Source: Agrobacterium sp. a22-2 (GTDB lineage Bacteria; Pseudomonadota; Alphaproteobacteria; Rhizobiales; Rhizobiaceae). Taken from it: a DNA stretch of 64,000 nt. Shown here piece after piece: positions 43,898 to 53,283 of the stretch. The stretch spans positions 1 through 64,000 of the forward strand of contig NZ_JAAXMM010000012.1 in the NCBI RefSeq assembly GCF_012276985.1, read 5' to 3'. The stretch's first letter is position 1, and each line of letters opens with the position of its first letter. Made by a program: the position numbers and the translations under genes. The notes beneath the pieces are model-generated. The model was not told the DNA's origin, did no database searches, and saw only the letters and a program-made list of their open reading frames with translations.

Positions 43898-44440
43898 ATG
43901 AGCAAAATCGTCTCCGAACTCGAAGCCTCCATCCGCTCCATTCCCGATTATCCCAAGCCTGGCATCGTGTTTCGCGACATCACTACGCTGCTGGGCAATG
44001 CGCGGGCGTTTCGCAGGGCGGTGGACGAGCTGGTGCAGCCCTATGCGGGTCTGAAGATCGACAAGATCGCCGGCATGGAGGCGCGCGGCTTCATTCTGGG
44101 CGGGGCGGTGGCGCATCAGCTGTCGGCCGGTTTCGTGCCGATCCGCAAGAAGGGCAAGCTGCCGCACACCACCGTGCGCATTGCCTACAGCCTGGAATAT
44201 GGCGTCGACGAGATGGAAATGCATGTCGACGCCGTGCAGCCGGGCGAGAAGGTCATCCTGGTCGACGACCTGATTGCGACCGGCGGGACGGCGGTCGGCG
44301 CCGTGCAACTGCTGCGGCAGATCGGTGCCGACGTGGTCTCGGCCTGCTTCGTCATCGACCTGCCGGATCTCGGCGGTCGCAAGAAACTCGAGGCGCTCGG
44401 TGTCGAGGTGCGTACCCTGGTCGAGTTTTCCGGCCACTGA
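43898..44440 (+). CDS. apt: Adenine phosphoribosyltransferase
   Basis: A 180-residue purine salvage enzyme that makes AMP from adenine and PRPP. It has the PRPP loop VILVDDLIATGGTA and the N-terminal IPDYPKPGIVFRDIT typical of Apt. ATG 43898 matches the family start. It has its own transcription unit after the petABC terminator. Confidence 0.96.
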   Translation: MSKIVSELEASIRSIPDYPKPGIVFRDITTLLGNARAFRRAVDELVQPYAGLKIDKIAGMEARGFILGGAVAHQLSAGFVPIRKKGKLPHTTVRIAYSLEYGVDEMEMHVDAVQPGEKVILVDDLIATGGTAVGAVQLLRQIGADVVSACFVIDLPDLGGRKKLEALGVEVRTLVEFSGH

Positions 44441-44485
44441 GTTTGAAGGCCGGATTCTGCCCCTAACAGGGCAGGCAACCAGGCC

Positions 44486-44653
44486 TTACGGTTTCGAGCC
44501 GCACTGGTTCGTCTTGTCCGCTTTTTCGGTCTTTGCCGGGCGAGGGGCTTCGCCCTTGCTTTCGCGGGCGTGAGCTTCCGGCCCGGCCACGATGATGCGG
44601 TGATCGGTGTCGCGCTTGGCGTCCGCTTCGGCCTGTCGCTTGTCCTTGTGCAT
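44486..44653 (-). CDS. Small hypothetical protein, 55 aa
   Basis: I do not recognise this protein. ATG 44653 has GGGAG 6-7 bases upstream. The product is very hydrophilic and Lys/Ala/Glu-rich (MHKDKRQAEADAKRDTDHR, then ...PRPAKTEKADKTN), with a single Cys near the end. It is likely disordered. It lies between apt and the LysE gene and might be a minor conserved small protein. Confidence 0.5.
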   Translation of the reverse strand: MHKDKRQAEADAKRDTDHRIIVAGPEAHARESKGEAPRPAKTEKADKTNQCGSKP

Positions 44654-44718
44654 GGTCTTCTCCCGTTTTTGAGACAGGGATAGAACGGCAGCGAGCTCGA
44701 ACAGTTCCATGGCGGATC

Positions 44719-45330
44719 TTATCGCCCGGCCAGGGCCAGACGAATGCCAAGCAGCAGGAAGCCGGCCGCAAACGCCCGGCGGATCAGCACGGTCAGCCGG
44801 GGACGGGACAGGACCCTGTCGCGTGCCATGGCGGCGAAAGCACCGTAGAGAGCGAAGATGATGAAGGTCATCACCATGAAGGCGAGGCTGTAGCCGGTCA
44901 TGGCGGTAAGGGCGCCCGGATCGTCCGGATGGACGAATTGCGGCAGAAGCGCCAGGAAGAAGATCGACAGCTTCGGGTTCAGCAGGTTGATCAGCACGGC
45001 ATGACGGACGATCTCGGCGGCACTTTGCCGTCTGGTTTGGCCCGCAGGCGACAGCAGCGAGGTGTCGCGCCAGACGCTGATGGCCATCCAGATCAGGTAC
45101 AGTGCGCCGGCGAGTTTCAGGATGTTGAAGGCGGCATCACTGGTGGCCAGAATCGCCGCCAGTCCGACCATGGCGGCGGCCATGTGCGGCACGATGCCGA
45201 GCGTGCAGCCGAAGGCGGCGACGATCGCCGTGGCCCTACCATGCGCGAGGCCCATGGCGATGGTGTAGAGGGCGCCGGTTCCGGGCGTGGCGATGACGAT
45301 CAGGGATGTGAGGGTGAATTCCAAAAGCAT
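44719..45330 (-). CDS. LysE family amino-acid exporter
   Basis: A 203-residue membrane protein with about six helices. It has the family opening VIATPGTGALYTIAMGLAHG, GCTLGIVPH and the later LLNPKLSIFFLALLPQFV. LysE/RhtB proteins export amino acids. It is in the same direction as the AraC regulator 73 bp upstream, which may control it; the substrate is unknown. Confidence 0.9.
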   Translation of the reverse strand: MLLEFTLTSLIVIATPGTGALYTIAMGLAHGRATAIVAAFGCTLGIVPHMAAAMVGLAAILATSDAAFNILKLAGALYLIWMAISVWRDTSLLSPAGQTRRQSAAEIVRHAVLINLLNPKLSIFFLALLPQFVHPDDPGALTAMTGYSLAFMVMTFIIFALYGAFAAMARDRVLSRPRLTVLIRRAFAAGFLLLGIRLALAGR

Positions 45331-45403
45331 GCTGCGCGCTCCGTTTTCCTTGCGGGGACGATAGCGGGCGCCGCAGCACGCCGTCTTGAACGCAATTGCA
45401 GTG

Positions 45404-46201
45404 TCACCGGAGGCCGGCGAAGGCCGACGGTGTCAGGCCGTAACGGCGGCGGAAATCGCGTGTCATGTGGCTCTGGTCGGCGTAACCGGCCTCAAAGGCG
45501 ACCGATGCAAGGGAACTGCCCGAACGGATGAGGTCGCGAGCAAGGTTGGCGCGGCGCTGCATGAGATAGGCATGCGGCGTCAGGCCGTAATGGGCGGCGA
45601 AGGAACGCAGCACCTGGAAGCGGCTGAGGCCCGCCTCGTCGGCCAGCAGGGTGAGGCTGATATCCGTGTCGGGAGCGTCGTCGAGCATTGCCTTCACCCG
45701 TCTGAGGCCGGGATGCAGCGGGTCGGCGAGCCCGGCTCTCCTGGCGGACAACAGGCCGGCCGTCAGGGTCAGCAGGTCTTCTTCGCCGGCAAGGGACGAG
45801 CGCTCGGACAGCCCATGGAAGGCCTTGGCGAAGCGCAGGGCGATGCGGCGGTCGGACAGCACTGGTGCGCTGAATTCAACCTCGCCATCGGCCTCGGGAT
45901 CGATGCCGTGCGCCAGCGAGCGCATCAGTGACGGCTCGAGATAGAGCATGCGCCAGCGGCGGTTTTCGTTGCGCAACGGGGCACCGTCGTGGACCTCGCC
46001 GGGATTGACGGTGATGATGTCGCCGGCGCCGGCCGTCACCTGGCCGCGGCCGGAGGCGGACAGCTGGCCACCGGCCTCGATCAGGCCGATGCCGAATTCG
46101 TCATGGCTGTGGCGCGGAAAGGCGTGGGCGGTGTCGGCCAGCACGGCGCGCAGGCCGGGCTGAAAGGTGTCGACAACACGAAAGCCGGTCTGCGCCGCCA
46201 T
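45404..46201 (-). CDS. AraC family transcriptional regulator
   Basis: A 265-residue regulator. An N-terminal cupin-like sensing domain (HSHDEFGIGLIEAGG) is followed by two C-terminal helix-turn-helices (LTLLADEAGLSRFQVLRSFAAHYG and SLASVAFEAGYADQSHMTRDFRRRYG, in part). Start 46201 (MAAQTGFRV) is chosen because the longer frame lies inside the glutathione peroxidase gene. It sits between the glutathione peroxidase and LysE genes, all leftward. This pairing of AraC with LysE is common. Confidence 0.9.
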   Translation of the reverse strand: MAAQTGFRVVDTFQPGLRAVLADTAHAFPRHSHDEFGIGLIEAGGQLSASGRGQVTAGAGDIITVNPGEVHDGAPLRNENRRWRMLYLEPSLMRSLAHGIDPEADGEVEFSAPVLSDRRIALRFAKAFHGLSERSSLAGEEDLLTLTAGLLSARRAGLADPLHPGLRRVKAMLDDAPDTDISLTLLADEAGLSRFQVLRSFAAHYGLTPHAYLMQRRANLARDLIRSGSSLASVAFEAGYADQSHMTRDFRRRYGLTPSAFAGLR

Positions 46202-46206
46202 GGGTC

Positions 46207-46686
46207 TCAGGCGCCGATCGCCTTGACGACATCCGGCTCGATGGCGGCCGGTGTCGTGGTCGGGGCGTAGCGGGCGATCGGCATGCCGTCGCGGCCGACC
46301 AGGAATTTTGTAAAATTCCACTTGATTGCCTCGGTGCCGAGAATGCCGGGCTCTTCGTGGGTCAGGTATTTGTAAAGCGGATGGGCGCCGTCGCCGTTCA
46401 CCTCGATTTTCGAGAATAGCGGGAAGCTGACCTTGAAGTTCAGGTCGCAGAAGGTAGCGATTTCGTCTTCGCTGCCTTTTTCCTGGGCGCCGAACTGGTT
46501 GCAGGGGAAGGCCAGCACGGTGAGATCGTCCGGATATTTGTCCTGCAGTTCCTGCAGGCCCTCGTATTGCGGGGTGAAGCCGCAGGCGCTGGCGGTGTTG
46601 ACGATCAGCAGCACCTTGCCGGCGAACTCCGACAGGTCGCGGTTCTTGCCACGGATATCGATGGCCTGGAAATCATAAACGCTCAT
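46207..46686 (-). CDS. Glutathione peroxidase (BtuE-like)
   Basis: A 159-residue thiol peroxidase. The catalytic Cys is in NTASACGFTPQY (Cys, not selenocysteine), the Gln in FPCNQFGAQE, and the Trp in IKWNFTKFLVG. The full catalytic set is present. It reduces hydroperoxides with glutathione or thioredoxin. It lies 5 bp before the AraC gene in the same direction. Confidence 0.93.
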   Translation of the reverse strand: MSVYDFQAIDIRGKNRDLSEFAGKVLLIVNTASACGFTPQYEGLQELQDKYPDDLTVLAFPCNQFGAQEKGSEDEIATFCDLNFKVSFPLFSKIEVNGDGAHPLYKYLTHEEPGILGTEAIKWNFTKFLVGRDGMPIARYAPTTTPAAIEPDVVKAIGA

Positions 46687-46700
46687 GGGTCTGTCCTTGC

Positions 46701-47168
46701 CTATTCGAATTCCAAAAGCGATGCGGTGAAGCGCATCACCGGTTCGCCATTCTGGTTGGTACCCTCGTTGCGGCTGTGGTTGAGGATCCAGCCCGGCCGG
46801 GAGGCGAGCGGGCGGCTCTCCAGCATGGTCACCGTATAGGTGATGGTGTCGCCGGCATAGACCGGTTTCAGCCATTGCAGATCCTTGAAGCCGGGCGAGG
46901 GACCGAGTTTGGGCGGTGCCACGCCCTCCTGCATCATGCGGGCGCTTTCCGCGGCCCAATAATCCACGAAACAGCGCATCCATTCCGCGCAGGTCTGCCA
47001 GCCTGAGGCGCAGAGTGCGCCGAAGACATAAGATCTGGCGGCCTCCTCGTCCATATGGAAAGGCTGCGGATCGAATTTCGTCGCGAAGCGGATGATGCTT
47101 TCGGCGGTGAAATGCTTTTGGCCGACGGTGAAGCTCTGGCCGGCGGGGTAGAGTTCGATCATTTTCAC
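46701..47168 (-). CDS. MaoC family dehydratase (second of tandem pair)
   Basis: A 155-residue hotdog-fold protein. RFATKFDPQPFHMDEEAA contains the Asp/His motif of MaoC-type hydratases, and the core ends at GDTITYTVTMLESRPL. It starts with GTG 47168, which overlaps the stop of the upstream MaoC gene (GTGA); ATG 47162 is also possible. The tandem with a paralog suggests a heterodimer or a two-domain hydratase split in two. The substrate is unknown. Confidence 0.88.
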   Translation of the reverse strand: MKMIELYPAGQSFTVGQKHFTAESIIRFATKFDPQPFHMDEEAARSYVFGALCASGWQTCAEWMRCFVDYWAAESARMMQEGVAPPKLGPSPGFKDLQWLKPVYAGDTITYTVTMLESRPLASRPGWILNHSRNEGTNQNGEPVMRFTASLLEFE

Positions 47169-47635
47169 GCGGCGTCACCCTCCACGGCCCGGCGGCGGAA
47201 CATGATGGCGTTCTTCGACATCAGCACCGTTTCACCGCGCTGGTTTTCCAACTCGTGACGAAAATTGACGATGCCGATCTGCGGGCGCGAGCGCATCGGC
47301 CGGGCGGCCTCGACGATCGAGCGGCCGGACAGGGTATCGCCGGCGAGAACGGGCTTTTTCCATTCCATGACATCGATGCCGGGGGCGCCTTCCGAGGCGG
47401 AGGCCAGCAGATAGGCATCGATCATCATGCGCATGAACATGGCGCTGGTGTGCCAGCCCGAGGCGGAAAGGCCGCCGAGAATGCTGGCCGCGCCGGCTTT
47501 TTCCGATAAATGCATCGGCTGAGGATCGAATTCCTCGGCGAATTCGATGATTTCGTCCACCTGGGCGGTCTTCGGGCCAAGACCGAAGACCCGGCCTTGG
47601 TGGAAATCCTCGAAATAGAGGGTGGGCATGGGCAT
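47165..47635 (-). CDS. MaoC family dehydratase (first of tandem pair)
   Basis: A 156-residue hotdog-fold protein. The motif EFAEEFDPQPMHLSEKAG carries the catalytic Asp and His, and KPVLAGDTLSGRSIV follows. It is a paralog of the downstream gene and is translationally coupled to it by a 4-base overlap. Enoyl-CoA hydratase-like activity is expected of the family but is not shown here. Confidence 0.88.
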   Translation of the reverse strand: MPMPTLYFEDFHQGRVFGLGPKTAQVDEIIEFAEEFDPQPMHLSEKAGAASILGGLSASGWHTSAMFMRMMIDAYLLASASEGAPGIDVMEWKKPVLAGDTLSGRSIVEAARPMRSRPQIGIVNFRHELENQRGETVLMSKNAIMFRRRAVEGDAA

Positions 47636-47742
47636 GCGGCGTTTCCTCGTTTGCTTTTCTGTGCAGAATGACCGCCCATGGGGCCAAATTCAAGGAGTGC
47701 CGATGAGCGGTTCGCTGCAAAGCGCATCGACCGGCATAAACG

Positions 47743-47770
47743 AAAAACGCCGCGATCGGATCGCGGCGTT
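47743..47770 (-). terminator. Terminator of ychF
   Basis: AACGCCGCGATC (47746-47757) is complementary to GATCGCGGCGTT (47759-47770). Read leftward, the stem is followed by TTTTT. It lies 26 bases past the ychF stop. Confidence 0.85.
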
Positions 47771-47795
47771 GCTGTTTAGGGCCGGCTGTCGCCGC

Positions 47796-48899
<1,104 letters not shown>

Positions 48900-49180
48900 G
48901 GCCTGAAACCCTGTCCTGGTAGAATTCGTTTGCAGTGCCTATGGGATAAGGGCGTGGCAAGGTCAAGGCTTGTGGGCCGAAAGGTGCGGATTCGAGGGTT
49001 GAGAGACAGCGGGATTTGCCCTAAACTTGTGAGTGCGACCAGTCACCGTTCTTGAAGGGCGATCTGGTACGACTCCTGACAATTCCGTCCGGTCCGTCTT
49101 GCCATGGCTTCGTCATGCGCCTGGGTTAAGGACCGTTGGCCCGTTTGGTCCTTTGTTTCCCTGTCATCGCGGAGCATCCG

Positions 49181-49492
49181 ATGAGAGACAACGATACTGT
49201 CCTGAAACCCAAGAAGCAGACCGAGCTGAAGCTCGACAAGCCCAAGCTCTACAAGGTCATCCTCCACAATGACGATTACACGCCGCGCGAGTTCGTGACG
49301 CTGGTGCTGAAGGTCGTCTTCCGCATGAGCGAGGAGACCGGCTACCGCTTCATGATGACCGCCCACAAGCTTGGGTCCTGCGTCATCGTCGTCTGCGCCA
49401 AGGACATTGCCGAGACCAAGGTGACCGAGGCGATGGATCTCGCCAAGAGCAGGGATTTCCCGCTGATGTTCACCGCCGAGCCGGAGGAATGA
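49181..49492 (+). CDS. clpS: ClpS2-type N-end rule adaptor for ClpAP
   Basis: A 103-residue protein. YKVILHNDDYTPREFVTLVL is the ClpS substrate-pocket motif. The second half (RFMMTAHKLGSCVIVVCAKD and DFPLMFTAEPEE) matches the ClpS2 branch found in alphaproteobacteria, not the clpA-linked ClpS1. It should bind proteins with bulky N-terminal residues and deliver them to ClpAP. The N-terminal Lys-rich tail is normal. ATG 49181 is chosen; the frame opens at 49136. Confidence 0.92.
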   Translation: MRDNDTVLKPKKQTELKLDKPKLYKVILHNDDYTPREFVTLVLKVVFRMSEETGYRFMMTAHKLGSCVIVVCAKDIAETKVTEAMDLAKSRDFPLMFTAEPEE

Positions 49493-49600
49493 CGGCATTT
49501 CGGGCTGCTTCCTTCGCCGTCGGCGCCTACAGCCCTGGCGCGAACGGATCTGCATCTTACTCTTGTCTTTCGTCAGTTTCTTAATCTAAGGTCCTCGCAC

Positions 49601-49658
49601 GGAGATTCTCCGATCCGCGAAGAACCTGCTCTCGCTTTCAGCGAGGCTGGTGTTCTTC
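49601..49658 (+). other. Hairpins in the leader of aqpZ
   Basis: GGAGA-TT-CTCC (from 49601) and a larger imperfect stem, GAAGAAC (49619-49625)/GTTCTTC (49652-49658) enclosing CTCGCT (49631-49636)/AGCGAG (49640-49645), lie 40-100 bases before the aqpZ start. They may be the end of the clpS transcript or a 5' leader structure. No T-run follows. Confidence 0.4.
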
Positions 49659-49698
49659 GGGGCGGCGGGAACGCGATAACGTGAGGGAAGGGTAAGGC

Positions 49699-50385
49699 AT
49701 GAAAACAAGACTTCTGGCGGAGTTTCTCGGGACATTCTGGCTGGTGTTCGGCGGTTGTGGCAGTGCTGTTCTTGCCGCGGCCTTTCCTGAACTCGGCATC
49801 GGCTTTCTCGGGGTTGCACTGGCCTTCGGCCTGACGGTCTTGACCATGGCCTATGCAGTCGGTGGCATTTCCGGCGGCCATTTCAATCCGGCCGTGTCGG
49901 TCGGGCTGGCGGTCGCCGGTCGTTTCGAAGCGGCCAAGCTTCCGCATTACATCGTGGCGCAGGTCGCGGGCGCCATCGTGGCGGCGGCCGTCCTTTATGT
50001 CGTCGCAACGGGCAAGGCCGGGGCCGATGTGGGTGGCTTCGCCGCCAACGGATATGGGGAACACTCGCCGGGCGGCTATTCGCTGTTGTCGGGCCTGGTG
50101 ATCGAAGTGGTGCTCACGGCTTTCTTCCTCATCATCATTCTGGGCTCCACGCATGGGAAGGCTCCTGCGGGCTTTGCACCTATCGCGATCGGTCTGGCGC
50201 TGACGCTCATCCATCTTATTTCGATCCCTGTGACCAATACGTCGGTCAATCCGGCGAGGTCGACGGGGCAGGCGCTGTTCGTCGGCGGCTGGGCTTTGCA
50301 GCAGCTCTGGCTGTTCTGGCTGGCGCCGATCCTTGGCGCTGCTTGCGGAGCCCTGCTGTGGCGGGCGCTTGGCGAGGAACGTTGA
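49699..50385 (+). CDS. aqpZ: Aquaporin Z
   Basis: A 228-residue water channel. Both NPA boxes are present (GGHFNPAVSVGLA and SVNPARSTGQALF), with six membrane helices. The N-terminal LAEFLGTFWLVFGGCGSAVLA is the AqpZ-type start. The selectivity Arg follows the second NPA, so water rather than glycerol is expected. Confidence 0.95.
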   Translation: MKTRLLAEFLGTFWLVFGGCGSAVLAAAFPELGIGFLGVALAFGLTVLTMAYAVGGISGGHFNPAVSVGLAVAGRFEAAKLPHYIVAQVAGAIVAAAVLYVVATGKAGADVGGFAANGYGEHSPGGYSLLSGLVIEVVLTAFFLIIILGSTHGKAPAGFAPIAIGLALTLIHLISIPVTNTSVNPARSTGQALFVGGWALQQLWLFWLAPILGAACGALLWRALGEER

Positions 50386-50450
50386 GGGGAACTGCCTGAC
50401 GGGGCCGCGCTTGCCGGTGTGAGCCGCAAGCCAGCCCCGGGGACGTTCGG

Positions 50451-51170
50451 CTACTCGTCTTTCCTGGCGAACATGCGCTTCAGCATTTCCGCCATAGGGC
50501 CGGTTTCGGGAAGCTTCTTCGGCTGGGCATTGTTGCGAGCCTGGTGAATATGCGACTTGCCGGCAGGCTTCGGGGCTGGGGTGGCCTTGTCTTCCTCGGC
50601 CTTGCCGCCTGTCGCCAAGGCCAGCTTGTTCAACAGTTGCGACTCCTCGCCCCTGACCAGCATGGCGGCATTGTCGGCCAGGGCCTCGATCAGCGGGTCC
50701 AGCCAGTCGCGGTCGCTCTTGGCGAAATCACCGAGCACATGGCCATGGACGCGGTCCTTGTGGCCGGGGTGACCGATGCCGAGCCGCAGGCGGCGGTAGT
50801 CCTTGCCGCAATGGGCGTCGAGCGACTTGATGCCATTGTGGCCGCCATGGCCGCCGCCGGTCTTGATGCGGGCCTTACCGGGCAGGAGATCCAGCTCGTC
50901 ATAGATGGCGATCAGGCTTTCCGGGCCGAGCTTGTAGAAGCGCATGGCCTCGCCGACGGATTCGCCCGACAGGTTCATGAAGGTCTGCGGCTTGATCAGC
51001 AGCACCTTTTCGCCGGCAATCTCGCCTTCGGCAATCTCGCCCTTGAACTTCTTCGACCAGGGCGAAAAGGAATGGCGGCGCTGGATGGCATCGACCGCCA
51101 TGAAGCCGATATTGTGGCGGTTGGTGGCGAATTTTGCGCCGGGATTGCCGAGGCCTGCAATGATGATCAT
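50451..51170 (-). CDS. pth: Peptidyl-tRNA hydrolase
   Basis: A 239-residue enzyme that frees tRNA from dropped-off peptidyl-tRNA. GLGNPGAKFATNRHNIGFMA includes the catalytic His, and KPQTFMNLSGESV and GGHGGHNGIKSLD are present. It is about 45 residues longer than the E. coli enzyme because of a Lys/Pro-rich tail ending MLKRMFARKDE, as in other rhizobia. It follows rplY leftward, with a terminator between. Confidence 0.96.
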   Translation of the reverse strand: MIIIAGLGNPGAKFATNRHNIGFMAVDAIQRRHSFSPWSKKFKGEIAEGEIAGEKVLLIKPQTFMNLSGESVGEAMRFYKLGPESLIAIYDELDLLPGKARIKTGGGHGGHNGIKSLDAHCGKDYRRLRLGIGHPGHKDRVHGHVLGDFAKSDRDWLDPLIEALADNAAMLVRGEESQLLNKLALATGGKAEEDKATPAPKPAGKSHIHQARNNAQPKKLPETGPMAEMLKRMFARKDE

Positions 51171-51287
51171 GGCGGGATCCGCTTTCTGTCACGATTTTCC
51201 GCCCTGTCACGACAGCGAAACGGGCGGGAAGTCAAGCCGTTGCCGGCGATTTTCGGCAAGGGCCCGGCCTGACGGTCTGCTAGAATC

Positions 51288-51321
51288 AAAAAATCCCGCC
51301 TCCTTTGTGGGGAGACGGGAT
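51288..51321 (-). terminator. Terminator of rplY
   Basis: Read leftward, ATCCCGTCTCC pairs with GGAGGCGGGAT with one mismatch and a 7-base loop, followed by TTTTTT. It lies 29 bases after the rplY stop, so pth needs readthrough or its own promoter. Confidence 0.85.
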
Positions 51322-51349
51322 GCAGTAGTGTGTCGATAGACGGCGCAGA

Positions 51350-51952
51350 TTACTCTGCGGTCGTTTCTTCTTCTTCGGTCGTGCCGCCAGCCGGAGCAAC
51401 GATCGTGGCGATCGTGAAGTCGCGGTCGGTGATGACAGGGGTCACGCCAGCCGGCAGCTTGACATGCGAGATGTGCAGGCTGTCGCCGATCTTGTGACCT
51501 GCGAGGTCGACCGTGATGAATTCCGGAATGTCGTTGGCCGGGCAGTGCAGCTCGACTTCGTGGCGAACGATGTTCAGCACGGCACCGGTCTTGATCGACG
51601 ACTTGTCTTCGTTGATGAAGTGAACCGGGACTTCGACGGTGACCTGGCTGTCGGCAGAGACGCGCAGGAAGTCGACATGCATGGTGAAGTCGCGGACCGG
51701 ATCAAGCTGGTAGTCCTTCGGCAGGACGCTGATCTTTTCGCCGTTGACGTCGATCGTCGCGACGGTGGTCATGAAACCGCCGGCGTGAATGCGCTTGGTC
51801 ACCTCATTGGTGTTGAGCGCGATGGAAATCGGGGCCTGCTTGTCACCATAGATGACAGCGGGAATAAAGCCGTTGCGGCGAAGTTCACGGGAGGACCCCT
51901 TACCAACCCGTTCGCGTGCCTCGGCCTTGAGCTCATAAGATGCGTGGCTCAT
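51350..51952 (-). CDS. rplY: 50S ribosomal protein L25/Ctc
   Basis: A 200-residue long-form L25 (Ctc type). The N-terminal 5S rRNA-binding part (YELKAEARERVGKGSSRELRR and FIPAVIYGDKQ) is followed by the extended C-terminal beta domain (LRVSADSQVTVEVPVHFINEDKS, in part). The end is acidic (EEEETTAE). It binds 5S rRNA in the large subunit. Confidence 0.96.
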   Translation of the reverse strand: MSHASYELKAEARERVGKGSSRELRRNGFIPAVIYGDKQAPISIALNTNEVTKRIHAGGFMTTVATIDVNGEKISVLPKDYQLDPVRDFTMHVDFLRVSADSQVTVEVPVHFINEDKSSIKTGAVLNIVRHEVELHCPANDIPEFITVDLAGHKIGDSLHISHVKLPAGVTPVITDRDFTIATIVAPAGGTTEEEETTAE

Positions 51953-52213
51953 GGTTTTACCTTTCGAGATTATATGGAGAGTTTAGCCATGACCCGGTAA
52001 AGGGTCAGGGCGAAACTGGAGCTCTCTTTGCAAGAAACCCATCCGCATTGCCTCCAAGGGTGTCTGCGCGGACCGGGGCGCTATAGTACAAGCGGCAGTG
52101 AAAGGCAAGATTGTCCGGCCATATTCCGCATTTTCAGGCGCAATGGCGCCGGATACGTGAGCTTATGCGCGTCCTCGATGGTCGCGAGGCCACGACATTC
52201 CATCAGCAACCGT

Positions 52214-53020
52214 TTATGCACGCGCCTTCACTACCCATATTGATGCAGTTAGCTGCACCTTGGCCGGATCACCAAGGCTTGCCAATGCCTTCCGTAACTT
52301 TGGCTCGACCGTCGAGTGGGTGACCGGGTTCTCTCGAATGATCTTACCGAGCGGGCCTACTTTGAGTAAGACCCGCGTCATCGCTTCGACATCACCGCTC
52401 GTAACGAGTTCCTCGTGGGGCGTCATAACAATGTCATTCAATCCGGCGGCAGCGAGGATACCTTGGACATGCGTCGGGTCCGCGAAACTGAACGGGCTTT
52501 CGTTCGAGGCTGATCGAAACCCCGCCGCAACCAGCGGAAACCGATCCAATTCGTTCTTTTGCAGAGCCTGCCAACAGATGAAGGCAAGTCTTCCGTCGGG
52601 TTTCAGCAATCGGCGGAAATTCGAGAATGCGGCGACCGGGTCATCGAACGACATCACGCCAAATCGAGAAAATAAGGCGTCCACGCTGTCAGGCGGCAAA
52701 TCAAGCGTCTGAGCATCGGCTTCGATCAGTTTAACCTGCCCGAGTTCCTTGGTCCGTCGTGCGGCAACCTCAAGAAGTCGCCCAGCGATATCCACGCCGA
52801 TAACCAGGCCTTTGTCGCCGACCCGCTCGGCCAGTTGCAGAAGCGTTTGTCCGGTGCCGCAGCCGACGTCGAGCACGGTCTGCCCGCAAACCAGCTGCAA
52901 CTCCTGCATGGCCATTAGCCCAAGCGAGGAAAGCTGACGGTCAATGAGTTCGTATTCTTCGGCCCACGCCTTTGCATGCAAGGAGCCGGGATCGTCGTCG
53001 ATCGCCTTTGCGTTCGTCAC
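52214..53020 (-). CDS. Class I SAM-dependent methyltransferase
   Basis: A 268-residue methyltransferase. VLDVGCGTGQTLLQLAERVG is motif I, and VIGVDIAGRLLEVAARR and DALFSRFGVMSFDDPVAAF are the next blocks. It resembles UbiE/Coq5-like small-molecule methyltransferases; the substrate is unknown. It starts with GTG 53020. Base composition is somewhat less GC-rich than in neighbours. It is divergent from the GAF-HTH regulator. Confidence 0.85.
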   Translation of the reverse strand: MTNAKAIDDDPGSLHAKAWAEEYELIDRQLSSLGLMAMQELQLVCGQTVLDVGCGTGQTLLQLAERVGDKGLVIGVDIAGRLLEVAARRTKELGQVKLIEADAQTLDLPPDSVDALFSRFGVMSFDDPVAAFSNFRRLLKPDGRLAFICWQALQKNELDRFPLVAAGFRSASNESPFSFADPTHVQGILAAAGLNDIVMTPHEELVTSGDVEAMTRVLLKVGPLGKIIRENPVTHSTVEPKLRKALASLGDPAKVQLTASIWVVKARA

Positions 53021-53127
53021 ATCTGCACCCTCTGATTTCAGGAACTATTCTTATCTCGGCGTCCGCAGTGACAGCAATTGTCCGGGTGCGATTTGTTGCC
53101 TGTCCGCGAAAGCCCGCGACCGTGGCG

Positions 53128-53137
53128 TGACGCGTCA
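53128..53137. promoter_or_regulatory. Short palindrome in divergent promoter
   Basis: TGACGCGTCA is a perfect 10-bp palindrome in the 263-bp gap between the methyltransferase and regulator genes. It could be an operator; its length alone makes this weak. Confidence 0.3.
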
Positions 53138-53166
53138 TCGCAGTTTGGTCGCCGGCACTTGCCATT

Positions 53167-53184
53167 TGTCGCAGATCTGCGACA
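53167..53184. promoter_or_regulatory. Candidate operator of the GAF-HTH regulator
   Basis: TGTCGCAGATCTGCGACA is a perfect 18-bp palindrome, 100 bases before the regulator start. A related half-site (TGTCGCACA, about 54257-54265) with a CGCACA-N10-TGTGCG dyad lies between the regulator and aldehyde dehydrogenase genes. Similar TGTCGCA/TGCGACA dyads are known for AcoR-like activators. It probably serves autoregulation and control of the dehydrogenase. Confidence 0.55.
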
Positions 53185-53283
53185 GTTCCCCGGATCAAAT
53201 GACCACGGCGCTAGGCCGACCATTTCCGTTCAGGCGTTTCTGCCCGAAGGATCATGGACGGGTACATGCTTTGGGAGGAGCAC

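Noticed and set aside
51953..52213. Possible tRNA or small RNA gene between rplY and the methyltransferase
   Set aside because: No cloverleaf arms, GGTTCRA-like T-loop or strong terminator were found; probably the rplY promoter and the methyltransferase 3' region.
52214..53020. Methyltransferase as part of a transferred island
   Set aside because: Slightly lower GC only; there are no mobility genes or flanking repeats to support a transfer event.
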